Of a stretch of DNA of 64,000 nt, positions 25,406-34,471 are shown piece after piece. The number at the start of each line of letters is the position of its first letter. Positions within the stretch are counted from its first letter, which is position 1. Source of the DNA: Armatimonadota bacterium (GTDB lineage Bacteria; Armatimonadota; Chthonomonadetes; Chthonomonadales; Chthonomonadaceae); NCBI GenBank assembly GCA_028871815.1, contig JAGWMJ010000001.1, positions 186,001-250,000 on the forward strand. The letters are read 5' to 3'. Both the position numbers and the translations under genes were made by a program. A model generated the notes under the pieces. The model saw only the letters and a program-made list of their open reading frames with translations. It had not been told where the DNA came from and ran no database searches.

Positions 25406-26477
25406 AATCGGCGTTATAGCCGTACTCACGCGTATGGGCAACCTTGAGCCACGCGGCGAGCAGTTGAATTGCGCCTGCGATATCCTCCACATTAGCCATT
25501 TCATTCACCGTATGCACGTAACGCGTTGGAACAGATAGTGTGAAGCTGGGAACGCCGGCGCGGCTTCTCTGTATGGCGCCGGCGTCGGTACCACCGGCAG
25601 GAAGAACTTCCAACTGATATTTGATGGAGTTCTCATCGGCCACGTCACGGAAGTGACGGACCAATCTGGGATGACACAGCAGCGATGAGTCGGTGATTTT
25701 GACAGCGCACCCTTCTCCGAGCTCGGTCACATGTTCGTGGTCTGCGGGACCGGGATAGTCATTGGCCAATGTAACATCCAGCGCGATCCCGATATCAGGT
25801 TCCAGCGCCCATGCCGCCGTGGTGGCGCCGCGCAGGCCCACCTCCTCCTGAGTGGTGGCGGCCGCAAGGATCGTGGCCTCCGTTTTCTCGGAACCCAGCA
25901 GGCGGAGCGCTTCCAGCATCACGAAGACGCTGAGGCGATTGTCCAGCGTTTTACTCACCACCACGTCGCCGATACGTTCGGCGGTGCGATCCATCGTCAC
26001 CATATCGCCTGGCTCAACCTCTGCCTTGACTCGATCGGCGGGCATGCCGAGATCCACAAACATCTCCTCCACACGGGGCGGTTTGCGTGCGTCGTCTGCG
26101 CTGAGCATATGGATCGGCTTGGATGCCTGCATGAGAGCACCACGCAGCACGGCCCCGCGGTATCCGTGTACCAGCACGCGCTGGGCCACCATATTCCGCG
26201 CATCCCAACCGCCGACGGGCTTGAGCCGCAAGAAGCCGCGTTTATCCACGTGCTTCACCATAAAGCCTATCTCGTCCAGATGCGCGGCAACCATCACGCG
26301 CGGGTGCTGGCGGTGACCATTCCTTGTGCCTGTGAGGTTTCCCATCACATCGCACTCCACGGAATCGACCAGCCCTCGCATCTCGGCTGCTACGAGCGCG
26401 CGGATCGGCTCTTCACGGCTGCTAACGCCGGGCGTTTCACAGATCCGCTTGAGGAGATCGAAATTGATGTCGGTCAT
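25392..26477 (-). CDS. M42 family metallopeptidase (cobalt-type aminopeptidase)
   Basis: A 361-residue dinuclear metal aminopeptidase of the M42 group (some annotated as endoglucanases). Visible ligands and motifs: AAHLDEIGFMV (His/Asp), SKTLDNRLS (bridging Asp), TTQEEVGLRGA (catalytic and binding Glu), ALDVTLAND and PTRYVHTVNEM (last His). Probably cytoplasmic and multimeric as in the family. ATG 26477 has GGAG seven nt upstream, and it overlaps the stop of the upstream glycosyltransferase gene in ATGA. Confidence 0.93.
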   Translation of the reverse strand: MTDINFDLLKRICETPGVSSREEPIRALVAAEMRGLVDSVECDVMGNLTGTRNGHRQHPRVMVAAHLDEIGFMVKHVDKRGFLRLKPVGGWDARNMVAQRVLVHGYRGAVLRGALMQASKPIHMLSADDARKPPRVEEMFVDLGMPADRVKAEVEPGDMVTMDRTAERIGDVVVSKTLDNRLSVFVMLEALRLLGSEKTEATILAAATTQEEVGLRGATTAAWALEPDIGIALDVTLANDYPGPADHEHVTELGEGCAVKITDSSLLCHPRLVRHFRDVADENSIKYQLEVLPAGGTDAGAIQRSRAGVPSFTLSVPTRYVHTVNEMANVEDIAGAIQLLAAWLKVAHTREYGYNADFQSS

Positions 26478-28036
26478 GGATAGCTCCTGGAGGTGACGGC
26501 AGGCTCGGGATGTCGATGAAATACGTAGAAGTCGGGTGGGCGGCCAGGCACTCGGAACGAACGCACGAAAAGATACTTCGACGAGGGCAGCGGCACGCCC
26601 TGCCTGCCCAGGGTGCGTATCTCCGCCGGACGCAGGCACAGCCAGTCCGGCCGCAGCCGGCGAACGATATCGCCGAGCGGCTGGGCTGTACGGTATGAAG
26701 CGAGCACCTCCGGCGATACCAGCGCAATCTGGTCCAGGATCGGCCTATGCGAATAGTAGCCCACATAGCCGATCGGCTCAAGGAAGATGCGTTCGTTGCG
26801 GGCAGCGTGTTCTCGAAACCAGATGCCCATCGGGCGGCGAAGTGTGTTCTCCACCCACTGAGTGTGCGCCACATCAGCCCGCACGCTGCGCACGTGAACG
26901 GCCCCGACCAGTGCAGCGCCGGCAAGCGCGACCGGCCCGACGCCCTGGAGCCGGCTGCGGGTTGAGTCGCCAAGATGGGCAATCGCAAATCTCACCACCG
27001 CGTCTCCGCCGATGCCGGCTACGATGAGAAACACCGGCCAGGGCGGCAAAAAGTACCACGCGAAGGCCGGCACGTGCGACGTGAGCATCGTTACGTAGTA
27101 GATAGCCAGCCAAAGCAGCGCCGGCGCCAACAGCGGCAGCCCTGTAAGGTGACGGTTGCGCTGAAAGATACGCGCAGCACCAACCAGGAAGCAGCACGTG
27201 AGACCCAATTGCACGGCGCCGCGAAGAAACTGCTGTTCAAATGCCTTGAGGTTCATCGCGCGAAGCGTAAGCCCGCGACCGTAAACCGTCAATTTGGCAA
27301 CCAGCGATAGGGGAATCGGCGAGCCGAAATATACGGTTGCCCAGATCACCCAGGGCAGCGCCACCAGCAGGGACGCGGCAACACCGCGCCATGGAACACA
27401 ACGATTGCGCAGAACCCAGAAGATAACGAGGAGAGCAAGCAGCAGCAGACCGTCGATGCGGAGGAGGAAGAGGAGGCTGCCGAGCAGGCACATCAGCGTA
27501 GGTTGATCCTCGATGAAAGCCAGTATCGCGCCGAGGCTTACGCAGGTTACCAGGCCGGATTCCATGCCGCCGGTGCTGATGTTTATCGGTGTGGAACCAA
27601 CCGCGTAGAGCAGCGCTGCAGCCAGACCGGCCCATGGCAGACCGATCTTTCGCGAGGCAAGAGTCCGCCAGATAAGCCAGCACGTGAGAGAATCGGCGGC
27701 AATGTTTAGCAGCTTTCCACACAAGCCGGCATTGAGGCGCATCGAAGCAAACAGCGCCAGCAGCAGGGTGTATAGCGGCGTGGTTGTGCCCAGCACACGG
27801 TGGCCAGGATTGTAAACAAACCCCAGGCCCTGCGCAATGTTGCGAGCGTAGCGCAGCGTAATCAGAAAGTCTTCCGCCGTACTACCGGTTGTGGTGGAGA
27901 CCCAAATGCGGCTCACAAACGCCAGGATGGCGATCGTCAACGCAGCCAGTGCAAGCCGATGGGCGCGCGCAGCCTGTAACACCGGCACGCCTTGCTGCGA
28001 CTCCGACAAGGGCCGTGCCGCGCTACTCAAGGCCAC
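26474..28036 (-). CDS. GT-C type membrane glycosyltransferase, arabinofuranosyltransferase/mannosyltransferase-like
   Basis: A 520-residue integral membrane protein with about ten hydrophobic segments. After TM1 the loop reads TAEDFLITLRYARNIAQGLG followed by NPGHRVLGTTTPLYTLLLA, a pattern found in polyprenyl-phosphate-sugar-dependent GT-C enzymes, where the acidic residue is catalytic. A soluble part from about 400 to the C-terminus follows. It should add a sugar to an envelope component; donor and acceptor are unknown. The gene end overlaps the M42 peptidase start by 4 bp. Confidence 0.75.
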   Translation of the reverse strand: MALSSAARPLSESQQGVPVLQAARAHRLALAALTIAILAFVSRIWVSTTTGSTAEDFLITLRYARNIAQGLGFVYNPGHRVLGTTTPLYTLLLALFASMRLNAGLCGKLLNIAADSLTCWLIWRTLASRKIGLPWAGLAAALLYAVGSTPINISTGGMESGLVTCVSLGAILAFIEDQPTLMCLLGSLLFLLRIDGLLLLALLVIFWVLRNRCVPWRGVAASLLVALPWVIWATVYFGSPIPLSLVAKLTVYGRGLTLRAMNLKAFEQQFLRGAVQLGLTCCFLVGAARIFQRNRHLTGLPLLAPALLWLAIYYVTMLTSHVPAFAWYFLPPWPVFLIVAGIGGDAVVRFAIAHLGDSTRSRLQGVGPVALAGAALVGAVHVRSVRADVAHTQWVENTLRRPMGIWFREHAARNERIFLEPIGYVGYYSHRPILDQIALVSPEVLASYRTAQPLGDIVRRLRPDWLCLRPAEIRTLGRQGVPLPSSKYLFVRSFRVPGRPPDFYVFHRHPEPAVTSRSYP

Positions 28037-28104
28037 CGCTCAATCCGAACGCAGTCGGGCCGTGCGCGCGCCACGCAACTCGGCGAGGGCAGAGCTTTGG
28101 TTCC

Positions 28105-28857
28105 TCAGCGGTCACGCGGTCCGCTGCGGCGCTTCTCCCACATCGCTTCGATCTCCAGCCTGACACGAGCTCGCGACGCGGATCGACGCTCTCCCCGCGA
28201 AGCCCGCGCTGCTTTTGCCAGGCTGCTGGCAGCGAAACGGCTGAGCTTCACGGTATCGCTGCGCTTTGCCGGCCGCGGAGTCTTGCCATAGGTGCCGTCC
28301 GATATCTGCTGCTCGCGCAGCGCCCGGCGCGCATCTATCGTCTTCTGGGTGATCAGCGTCCGAAGAAGCAGGTCAGCCAATGGATTCAGTACGCAGAAGT
28401 TGCTCTGCATAAAGCGATGGTGCAGGTGATGATGCGCTCGGAGGAACTGAAACCAGCGGAACCGCTCAACGAAGTGGTTCCGGGGAACATGCATGTTCCA
28501 GTGCATGTATTCATAGACCAGGAAGTAAGCCACCACTCCAGCGACACCGCCGAAGAGTGTGTAGTGCACGAAATGGTTGATCAACATCATCACGGGCAGA
28601 TGCAGCGCCACGATTCCCGGCAGCGCGTACGGCTTCAGCAGGATGTGATCGGTGTGGCCCTCTTCCTCCACATAAAAGCTGCCGTCTCCACGGTAGATGC
28701 CGTGATGCTGGACGGTATGGCCGTAGAAAGCAAGCCGTGGCGGCCGCCGCTGGTGCATCCAGTACTTGTGCCAAAACCACTCAAAAAAGCTGCCGTAACT
28801 GATCCATAGGAGAGCGGAAGCCAGTTCGTGAAGAACCGTTGTGGGATTAACGACCAT
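28105..28857 (-). CDS. Sterol desaturase / fatty acid hydroxylase family membrane protein
   Basis: A 250-residue di-iron membrane oxygenase with the eight-histidine pattern: HKYWMH, HTVQHH, HWNMH and HHHLHH, between hydrophobic segments. The family hydroxylates or desaturates lipids, sterols or carotenoids. Hopanoid genes elsewhere in the window make a lipid substrate plausible, but that is inference. The C-terminal 60 residues are basic and unconserved (RASRGERRSASRARVR). ATG 28857 is used. It is divergent from the S66 gene. Confidence 0.85.
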   Translation of the reverse strand: MVVNPTTVLHELASALLWISYGSFFEWFWHKYWMHQRRPPRLAFYGHTVQHHGIYRGDGSFYVEEEGHTDHILLKPYALPGIVALHLPVMMLINHFVHYTLFGGVAGVVAYFLVYEYMHWNMHVPRNHFVERFRWFQFLRAHHHLHHRFMQSNFCVLNPLADLLLRTLITQKTIDARRALREQQISDGTYGKTPRPAKRSDTVKLSRFAASSLAKAARASRGERRSASRARVRLEIEAMWEKRRSGPRDR

Positions 28858-28950
28858 GCATCGACCTCTGCGGACTCGCTGTGGTAGAGAGCCTGACCCG
28901 CCCGCTTAGAATACCCGGTGGAGCGCTTCGACACGCCGACCGGGTACACC

Positions 28951-30009
28951 ATGGCTATGCAGCCACTGCTAAAACCAAACTTGCTGAGGGCCGGTGACCG
29001 CATCGCAGCCGTTTCGCTCTCTTCCGGCGCTGCCGCGCGGTTCCCACACCGCTATCAAGCCGGCTGCCGCCAACTGGAGGCAGAGTACGGCGTAACCGTT
29101 ACCAGCATGCCCAACGCCCTGCGCCCACATGAGTTCCTGGCGGCGAACCCACAAGCCCGGGCGGATGACCTGATTCAGGCGCTGGAAGACGACACGATCT
29201 CGGGGATCTTCTCGACGATTGGCGGTGACGACTCGATTCGCCTGCTGCCACTGATCGACCCGGCCCATATCCGCCGCCATCCGAAGCCGTTTCTGGGTAT
29301 GTCGGACACCACAATTACGCACTTTCAGTTTCTTGCCGCCGGTGTCGCAAGCTTCTACGGTCCGGCAATCATGACAGGCTTTGCTGAGAACTGCGGCATG
29401 CACGCCTACACGCGCGATGCCGTGCGCCGTGCACTTTTCGAGCCTGAAACCGAGCGGCGCCTTCCCGAAAACCCGGAAGGCTGGACGGTGGAGCACCTCG
29501 ACTGGCAGGATCCCGTCAATCAAGGTATCCGGCGTCGGCTGCAGCCGCCGATGCCATGGCGGTTTGCTCAGGGCGAAGGTGTGGTTTGCGGACGCTTGAT
29601 CGGCGGGTGCATCGAGGTCCTGGATTGGCTGCGTGGAACGTCAGTATGGCCTGCAGCCCATGAGTGGGAGGGCTCGATTCTGTTCATCGAGACGTCGGAG
29701 GAGGCTCCGGAACCGCTTGCGATGCTGAGGATGTTGCGGTGCCTCGCAGCTGTTGGCGTGCTTGAACGCGTGGAGGGGGTTCTTCTGGGGCGACCGGGAG
29801 GAGCCAAAGTGGACCCGGCGCGATTTAGCGAGTGGGAAATCGCGCTACTGGGCGCCCTGCGCGAGGCCGGCCGCGAAGATACTGCCGTTGTGACCCGGAT
29901 GGACTTCGGACATACGGACCCGGTGGCCGTGCTGCCGTTTGGCTCGCTGGCGGAAATCGACTGCGTACGCAAACAGATCCGGCTGCACCCGGGCGCTGCC
30001 CTCAAATAG
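28951..30009 (+). CDS. S66 family LD-carboxypeptidase-like peptidase
   Basis: A 352-residue protein of the LdcA/MccF family, which cleaves L,D-peptide bonds in murein peptides or inactivates microcin C-type peptides. The nucleophile Ser is in LGMSDTT, with FSTIGGDDS upstream; the Glu is in LFIETSEE and the His in MDFGHTDPV, completing the Ser-Glu-His triad. The length and the WTVEHLDW and IGGCIEVLDWLRGT segments fit the MccF side of the family. Starts at 28951 and 28957 are possible; no Shine-Dalgarno is clear. Confidence 0.9.
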   Translation: MAMQPLLKPNLLRAGDRIAAVSLSSGAAARFPHRYQAGCRQLEAEYGVTVTSMPNALRPHEFLAANPQARADDLIQALEDDTISGIFSTIGGDDSIRLLPLIDPAHIRRHPKPFLGMSDTTITHFQFLAAGVASFYGPAIMTGFAENCGMHAYTRDAVRRALFEPETERRLPENPEGWTVEHLDWQDPVNQGIRRRLQPPMPWRFAQGEGVVCGRLIGGCIEVLDWLRGTSVWPAAHEWEGSILFIETSEEAPEPLAMLRMLRCLAAVGVLERVEGVLLGRPGGAKVDPARFSEWEIALLGALREAGREDTAVVTRMDFGHTDPVAVLPFGSLAEIDCVRKQIRLHPGAALK

Positions 30010-30014
30010 TGTGG

Positions 30015-30542
30015 CTACGGCCCCTTGTAGGTGAGCGCCGCACGCATGTACCGGGCAAATTCGGGCGCAGGCTCGTAACCGCTGATGTACGAGACCACGT
30101 TGCCTTCAGGCGATACAAAGAGGATGTAGGGAAAGCCGGTAACTCCGACCTCCTTTGCAAGACGGTCAGCAGCGACATCCTTTTCGGGATTAGCTTTCAG
30201 CGTCACGAAGCGCCGGGCCAGAGAACGAACGACCGGATCGGTATAGGTCGTGTGGTCCAGCAGTTTGCAATACTCACACCAGGTTGTATAGAAATCGACC
30301 ATCACCAGCTTATGGCGCAGTCGCGCTATGTGAAAGGCGACGCCTACGTTTTGCTGCCACGAGATCGTTGGCGCCACAACTTTTGCCTTGTGTACCGGAT
30401 GGAGATGATGCGCGGGCTTTGGTGCGTGGTGACCGGCAGCCGGCTTTTTGTGCTTGCCATGATGGCCGGATGGCGCCGCAAGCGCCGAGGACGAGGATAC
30501 GCAGAGGACCAGCGCTGCGGCTACAGAATATGGTTTTCTCAT
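30015..30542 (-). CDS. Exported thioredoxin-fold protein with CxxC
   Basis: A 175-residue protein with a signal peptide (YSVAAALVLCVSSSSALA), a His/Lys/Pro-rich linker (about 28-58), and a thioredoxin domain with active site WCEYCK, cis-proline segment TGFPYILFVSPEG and PVVRSLARRFV. It is probably a periplasmic thiol oxidoreductase of the DsbD-gamma/thioredoxin_7 type. ATG 30554 is an alternative start. It lies 18-30 bp after a second thioredoxin-fold gene that lacks both cysteines, likely in one transcript. Confidence 0.85.
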   Translation of the reverse strand: MRKPYSVAAALVLCVSSSSALAAPSGHHGKHKKPAAGHHAPKPAHHLHPVHKAKVVAPTISWQQNVGVAFHIARLRHKLVMVDFYTTWCEYCKLLDHTTYTDPVVRSLARRFVTLKANPEKDVAADRLAKEVGVTGFPYILFVSPEGNVVSYISGYEPAPEFARYMRAALTYKGP

Positions 30543-30572
30543 GGAGTTCCGCATGCTGCTGTCACATTAGGA

Positions 30573-31037
30573 TCAATCGCGGGCCAATAAATGCTGCATG
30601 GCAGGCAAAAGCGCAGACGCAGGTGTATAGCCGGTAAAGCGATATGCAGGCGATCCGTGGCTGGTGAGGAGTATTGTAGTGGGCCAAACAGTGACGTGAT
30701 AACTCCGGGCCGTTTTCGTATCGAGGGCGCGCTCCAGGCGCACGCATTGAAATCGCGTGCTGAGGTTTTCCACGCCGACATCGGCAAACGTTTCGGCATC
30801 CATTTTGGCCGACCAGCCGCCTGATGCGGATTGGAATGCCAGCAGAACGGGTTCTCTGGTTCGTCGGGACGCACGGAGAGCAGATCGGTACGTTGGCGCC
30901 CAGGTCATCAATCCGCCCGCGCGGCTCTCACGGATTGCACCGAGCACGCCGGCGCCCAGTAACAGCGCCATGAATGGGAGCCAGCCAACCGCTCGTTCCA
31001 CGGCTCGTATCAGCTTCGTGTGAAGGTTCTTGTGCAT
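30573..31037 (-). CDS. Membrane-anchored thioredoxin-fold protein lacking active-site cysteines
   Basis: A 154-residue protein with an N-terminal hydrophobic anchor (GWLPFMALLLGAGVLGAI) and a thioredoxin-like domain aligned with its neighbour: LLAFQSASGGWSAKMDAETF corresponds to the CxxC region, with Gly and Ser replacing the two cysteines. The cis-proline region is VTVWPTTILLTSHG. It cannot do ordinary disulfide exchange, so a binding or scaffold role is inferred. ATG 31037 is the first ATG; a TATAAT lies upstream. Confidence 0.7.
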   Translation of the reverse strand: MHKNLHTKLIRAVERAVGWLPFMALLLGAGVLGAIRESRAGGLMTWAPTYRSALRASRRTREPVLLAFQSASGGWSAKMDAETFADVGVENLSTRFQCVRLERALDTKTARSYHVTVWPTTILLTSHGSPAYRFTGYTPASALLPAMQHLLARD

Positions 31038-31060
31038 AAGCTGCAACGGGTTGCGCCCGC

Positions 31061-31066
31061 ATTATA
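31061..31066 (-). promoter_or_regulatory. Possible -10 element of the thioredoxin-pair transcript
   Basis: A perfect TATAAT on the minus strand lies 24 bp upstream of the start codon of the cysteine-free thioredoxin gene. No good -35 is found 16-18 bp further upstream, so it is only a candidate. Confidence 0.3.
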
Positions 31067-31090
31067 GCGCAGATTGGAGCACACTGCGCG

Positions 31091-31615
31091 TCAAGCTGCC
31101 GGCGGAGCATCCTGATCGGGCACCAGCGCGGCGTCCAACTTGCGTCCCTGTGTCTTGAGGAGCTGCAGGATCAAATCGGCCTGGTACTCCAGGTGCTCCA
31201 GGATCAGCTCAACCTCCTTCTCGGCCTTCACGTTGACTTCAAAATCGTTCTGTGCGCGCAGTTCGGAGTGGCGGCCCTGGAGATTTTGACCAACCATAAT
31301 CAGCGGCATCAGCAGGATCTGTATCACGTTGCTGATGAGGAGGTAGGCAACGAACGCGGGAAACGGGTCAAAGGCGTGGAGGCGCAGCGCCGGCAGCTCA
31401 GAGGCGGCAATGTTGTAGCCGGTCCAGACGACAGTCCAGACCAGGATGATAAGGAAAAAGCCCATCGTCCCTACTCTTTCGGTTATGAGGAGGGCTGCGC
31501 GGTCCAGCATGGTGAGGCTCTGCTCATGCTCGGAGTTGATATCGCGTGGCGGTTTGATGCGCTTTCGCAGCTCAGCGAGCTTGGGCGGGCGGGCCGGTGG
31601 TGTTGCCTGAGTCAT
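31091..31615 (-). CDS. DUF1003 family membrane protein
   Basis: A 174-residue inner-membrane protein. After a basic N-terminus (LAELRKRIKPPRDINSEHEQ), two hydrophobic segments (MGFFLIILVWTVVWTGYN and AFVAYLLISNVIQILLMPLI) flank FDPFP, the core pattern of DUF1003. A long acidic helix with EKEVELILEHLEYQADLILQ follows. The function of the family is unknown. ATG 31615 has GGAG eight nt upstream. It is divergent from the esterase-like gene; a palindrome GGCAGGAATCCTGCC lies between them at 31697-31711. Confidence 0.88.
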   Translation of the reverse strand: MTQATPPARPPKLAELRKRIKPPRDINSEHEQSLTMLDRAALLITERVGTMGFFLIILVWTVVWTGYNIAASELPALRLHAFDPFPAFVAYLLISNVIQILLMPLIMVGQNLQGRHSELRAQNDFEVNVKAEKEVELILEHLEYQADLILQLLKTQGRKLDAALVPDQDAPPAA

Positions 31616-31787
31616 CCGTTGGCTCCTGTCATTTCCGCGGTGGTAACTGCCGGTGCGGCCGAGCGTACGGTCGTTTTGAGCTATTGTCCGGCACGGGGCA
31701 GGAATCCTGCCTGCGCAACGTAAGAGGCATTGTGGGGTCAAACATAAACTGTTGCTTGCACACGTGAGGACTGGGCGGGAGGGTCCA

Positions 31788-33116
31788 TTGAGAATTCGAG
31801 TGGTAGGTTTGCCTGCCGTGCTGTGCTCGGCGGCCTGGTTGGCGGCAGTTGGCGCGCGTGCCCGCGCAGAAATTACCCTGGCCCCGATATTCGGCGCCGG
31901 CGCGATACTTCAACGGGACGCGCCCCTGACCATCTGGGGCACGGCCCAGGACGCCGAGCGCATATCGGTAACGCTCAATGGACACCATGTAACCACAGTG
32001 GCGTCGAACGGCAAGTGGCACGCCGTCTTTCCCGCCATGAAAGCGGCCGGCCCGGTAACTCTGGAGGTGGCCGGCAGCAACACCATTGTTCGGCACGAAC
32101 TCTGGATCGGCGAGGTGTTTCTCTGCACAGGCGGCAGGTTGGTTTCGGCGCCGCTGCCGACCGGCTCGACGCCAGGCACACTGGATCAGGCGCCTCCAGT
32201 TCGCGTGCTTTATGCAGGGTCCAATGCGGGACAAGCTGGTTGGCAGGAAGCCCGTTCCGCGATGCCATCGGCTGCCATGTTCGCGTTCGCGCAAGCGCTG
32301 CGGCAATCGACGCATACGGCGGTCGGGCTGGTCGTGGCCGTTGACCGTTCTGCGCCGATCTCATCGTGGATAGCGCCAGGCTCTGAACCCGGTTCACCGG
32401 CAGCCGTGACGACAGCGACTGCGGCGGGCCCTGCGTTTTCGAAGTTGATTGCACCGCTGGCGCCATACAGTTTCGGGGCGGTGATTCTGGCGCCGGGCGT
32501 TGCCGACCTTGCCGAGGCCTCCGCCTGGCGCGCCCGGGCGGGCTGGCTTATCTCCGGTTGGCGCAAGCTATGGAGCCAGCCACTTCCGTTTGTGCTGGTG
32601 CAGGCGCCGGGGCACACCGGTCCCGGCAGCATGGGCGGTTGGCCCGAATTGCGCGAGGCGGAGTTGGGCGCCAGTACGACGACGGCCGGAGTTGCGCTGG
32701 TGGTTACGGCGGACCTGGCGCCAGATGATGCCTCCGGCGATAAGAACCCATCGACGATAATTGGTCAACGGCTGGCTGCAACCGTGCAGATGTTCGGCTC
32801 CGGGTTCACAGGTGGTCCAACCGGGCCGCGGCCGATCGGCATGCAGCGGGAGATGAATCAGTTCCTGGTGACTTTCGACCATGTCGGAAAGGGACTTATC
32901 GCTCCAGGCGGCGAACTGGACGGCTTCGAAGTTCAGGACAAAGGCGGTTTGTGGCATCCCGCAGAGGCGTTTATCCGCCGGGGTAACACCGCTATCGTGT
33001 TTTGTGAAGGGGTGGATCCGCCGGCAGCGGTGCGGTATGGCTGGGCCGACGCTCCGCAGATGAACCTGGCGAACAGTGACGGCGCCCCGGTTTCGCCATT
33101 CCGTCTGACACCCTAA
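31788..33116 (+). CDS. Sialate O-acetylesterase homologue without catalytic residues (exported pseudoenzyme)
   Basis: A 442-residue exported protein with the layout of SGNH sialate O-acetylesterases: signal peptide to about residue 27, then LAPIFGAGAILQRDAPLTIWG and a beta domain, GPVTLEVAG, IGEVFLC, FSKLIAPLAPYS and a WPELREAEL segment. The nucleophile block CSGQSNM is CTGGRLV here (Ser to Arg117), the WYQGESN block is ILAPGVAD, and the His-containing DIHP block is replaced near DKNPSTIIGQRLA. The reading frame is intact, so it is not a pseudogene in the ordinary sense. TTG 31788 with GGGAGG upstream is the likely start. Confidence 0.8.
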   Translation: MRIRVVGLPAVLCSAAWLAAVGARARAEITLAPIFGAGAILQRDAPLTIWGTAQDAERISVTLNGHHVTTVASNGKWHAVFPAMKAAGPVTLEVAGSNTIVRHELWIGEVFLCTGGRLVSAPLPTGSTPGTLDQAPPVRVLYAGSNAGQAGWQEARSAMPSAAMFAFAQALRQSTHTAVGLVVAVDRSAPISSWIAPGSEPGSPAAVTTATAAGPAFSKLIAPLAPYSFGAVILAPGVADLAEASAWRARAGWLISGWRKLWSQPLPFVLVQAPGHTGPGSMGGWPELREAELGASTTTAGVALVVTADLAPDDASGDKNPSTIIGQRLAATVQMFGSGFTGGPTGPRPIGMQREMNQFLVTFDHVGKGLIAPGGELDGFEVQDKGGLWHPAEAFIRRGNTAIVFCEGVDPPAAVRYGWADAPQMNLANSDGAPVSPFRLTP

Positions 33117-33589
33117 GTGGCGTGCAGCTGCTTGCGCATGAGGCGGTGCTCAATATTGGCATCCAGGAACACGGGTCCCTCAGCGGAATAGCCCAACGCT
33201 TCGTAGAAGGGAATGGCATGCAGTTGCGCGTCGAGCTTTGTGCTCTTGATGCCAAGCCGCCTCGCCTGCGCCTCGACGGCCGCCATCAGGAGTCGTCCGA
33301 CGCCGTGCCGGCGGTGCCGGCGCAGAACGGCAACGCGGCCAATCTTGCCCGCGCCACCGGCCAGTACGACCAGCCTTGCCGCCCCAACAGCCTCCTGCGC
33401 GCCGCTCGAATGGAAGAGCGCGAGAAAATGGTAGGCCGTGTCGTCCCAGGCATCCAGCTCCTCCTCTTGTGGCACCAACTGCTCGACCACAAACACCGTT
33501 ACGCGCACGTCAAAAGCTTGAGCGCGATCTTCCGCGGAGGTTGCCGCCACAACCGAGTAGCGGGGAGGTTCTTGAACCGATGGCGGCAT
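33113..33589 (-). CDS. GNAT family N-acetyltransferase
   Basis: A 158-residue GNAT protein resembling the YjcF/ElaA-type group: VRVTVFVVEQLVPQEEELDAWD near the N-terminus, and the acetyl-CoA loop RRHRRHGVGRLLM, then FYEALGYSAEG. Substrate unknown. ATG 33589 begins the conserved part; the frame upstream to 33709 is unconserved and runs into the divergent gene. Its stop overlaps that of the convergent esterase-like gene by 4 bp. Confidence 0.88.
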   Translation of the reverse strand: MPPSVQEPPRYSVVAATSAEDRAQAFDVRVTVFVVEQLVPQEEELDAWDDTAYHFLALFHSSGAQEAVGAARLVVLAGGAGKIGRVAVLRRHRRHGVGRLLMAAVEAQARRLGIKSTKLDAQLHAIPFYEALGYSAEGPVFLDANIEHRLMRKQLHAT

Positions 33590-33688
33590 GGAGTCACCTA
33601 TTCCCCCAACAGGCGCCGCCTTCCTCGGTCCGCCAATCGGCCCACAATTGCTGAAACCGCGGCGGAACCGGCGTGGTAAGCTAAGATT

Positions 33689-34471
33689 GTGGATGCGCAG
33701 CCACCACATACACCCTATCGCCCCACCGAGCCGGTGGTTTTGCCGACGGAGCCGACGCGAAGCGTAACGGACATTATCGCGCAGTTGCAGCGCGATGCCG
33801 ACACGGAGCGGAGTTTGGCGCGCCGCCGCCGGGCGCGCATAGCTTTGCTGGTTGTGGGCCTGGCGCTACTTTGGCGATGGATCCATGTTTTCCCATGGTG
33901 GCTCTGGGTGGCAGGCGGCGTCGGCGTTACCAACGATCTGGCGATGCTCCGGAGGCGCCGCGCGGCATCCGCACAGCAGCTCGGCAACACGGCAGATCCC
34001 ATCGCAATCGGACCGCTGCTCGCCGTTGCCGTGCGCGACAGCCAGGAGAGCGTTCGGCGGGCCGCTCGTGATGCTCTCTGCAAGCTCCTGCCACGGGCCC
34101 GGGCAGACACGGCCGCACAGATTTCCGCTGGACAGATGGAGTGCCTGGTTTTGTTGATGCAGCATGGCAGCACGGAGTTCACGATCGCTGGACTGCAGGC
34201 TTTGGAACAGGTCGGTGATGACCGAACCGAGCCGCTTGTGGAGCAGCTTGCCACCAGCCGGATCCCGGCAGTGAGGTCTGCGGCGCTGCGGGCGCTGCCT
34301 TTTGTGCAGCAGCGCGCCACGATACGCCGCGACTCCGCCATGCTGCTGCGGGCTGCCGGCGCCGCAGAGACTACGGCTTCGCCGGCGGAGCTGCTGCGAA
34401 GCGCCGGCGCAGCGGCGGTTGAGCCGGCGGAGCAGCTTCTGCGACCCGGCGCGAACACCGAAAACGCGTGA
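33689..34471 (+). CDS. Membrane-anchored HEAT-repeat-like protein
   Basis: A 260-residue protein with GTG start. A basic stretch RRRRARIA precedes a hydrophobic region (about 50-85). The remainder is alpha-helical with HEAT-like units (VRDSQESVRRAARDALCKLL, IPAVRSAALRALPFV), suggesting protein binding. The C-terminus holds a short repeat, ELLRSAGAAA and MLLRAAGAAE. Its TGA overlaps the GTG of the GH20 gene, so it may be coupled to it. No specific function can be assigned. Confidence 0.7.
   Translation: MDAQPPHTPYRPTEPVVLPTEPTRSVTDIIAQLQRDADTERSLARRRRARIALLVVGLALLWRWIHVFPWWLWVAGGVGVTNDLAMLRRRRAASAQQLGNTADPIAIGPLLAVAVRDSQESVRRAARDALCKLLPRARADTAAQISAGQMECLVLLMQHGSTEFTIAGLQALEQVGDDRTEPLVEQLATSRIPAVRSAALRALPFVQQRATIRRDSAMLLRAAGAAETTASPAELLRSAGAAAVEPAEQLLRPGANTENA

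Noticed and set aside
31697-31711. Palindrome GGCAGGAATCCTGCC between divergent DUF1003 and esterase-like genes
   Set aside because: Could be an operator, but it is a single short copy with no regulator gene nearby, so not called as a site.
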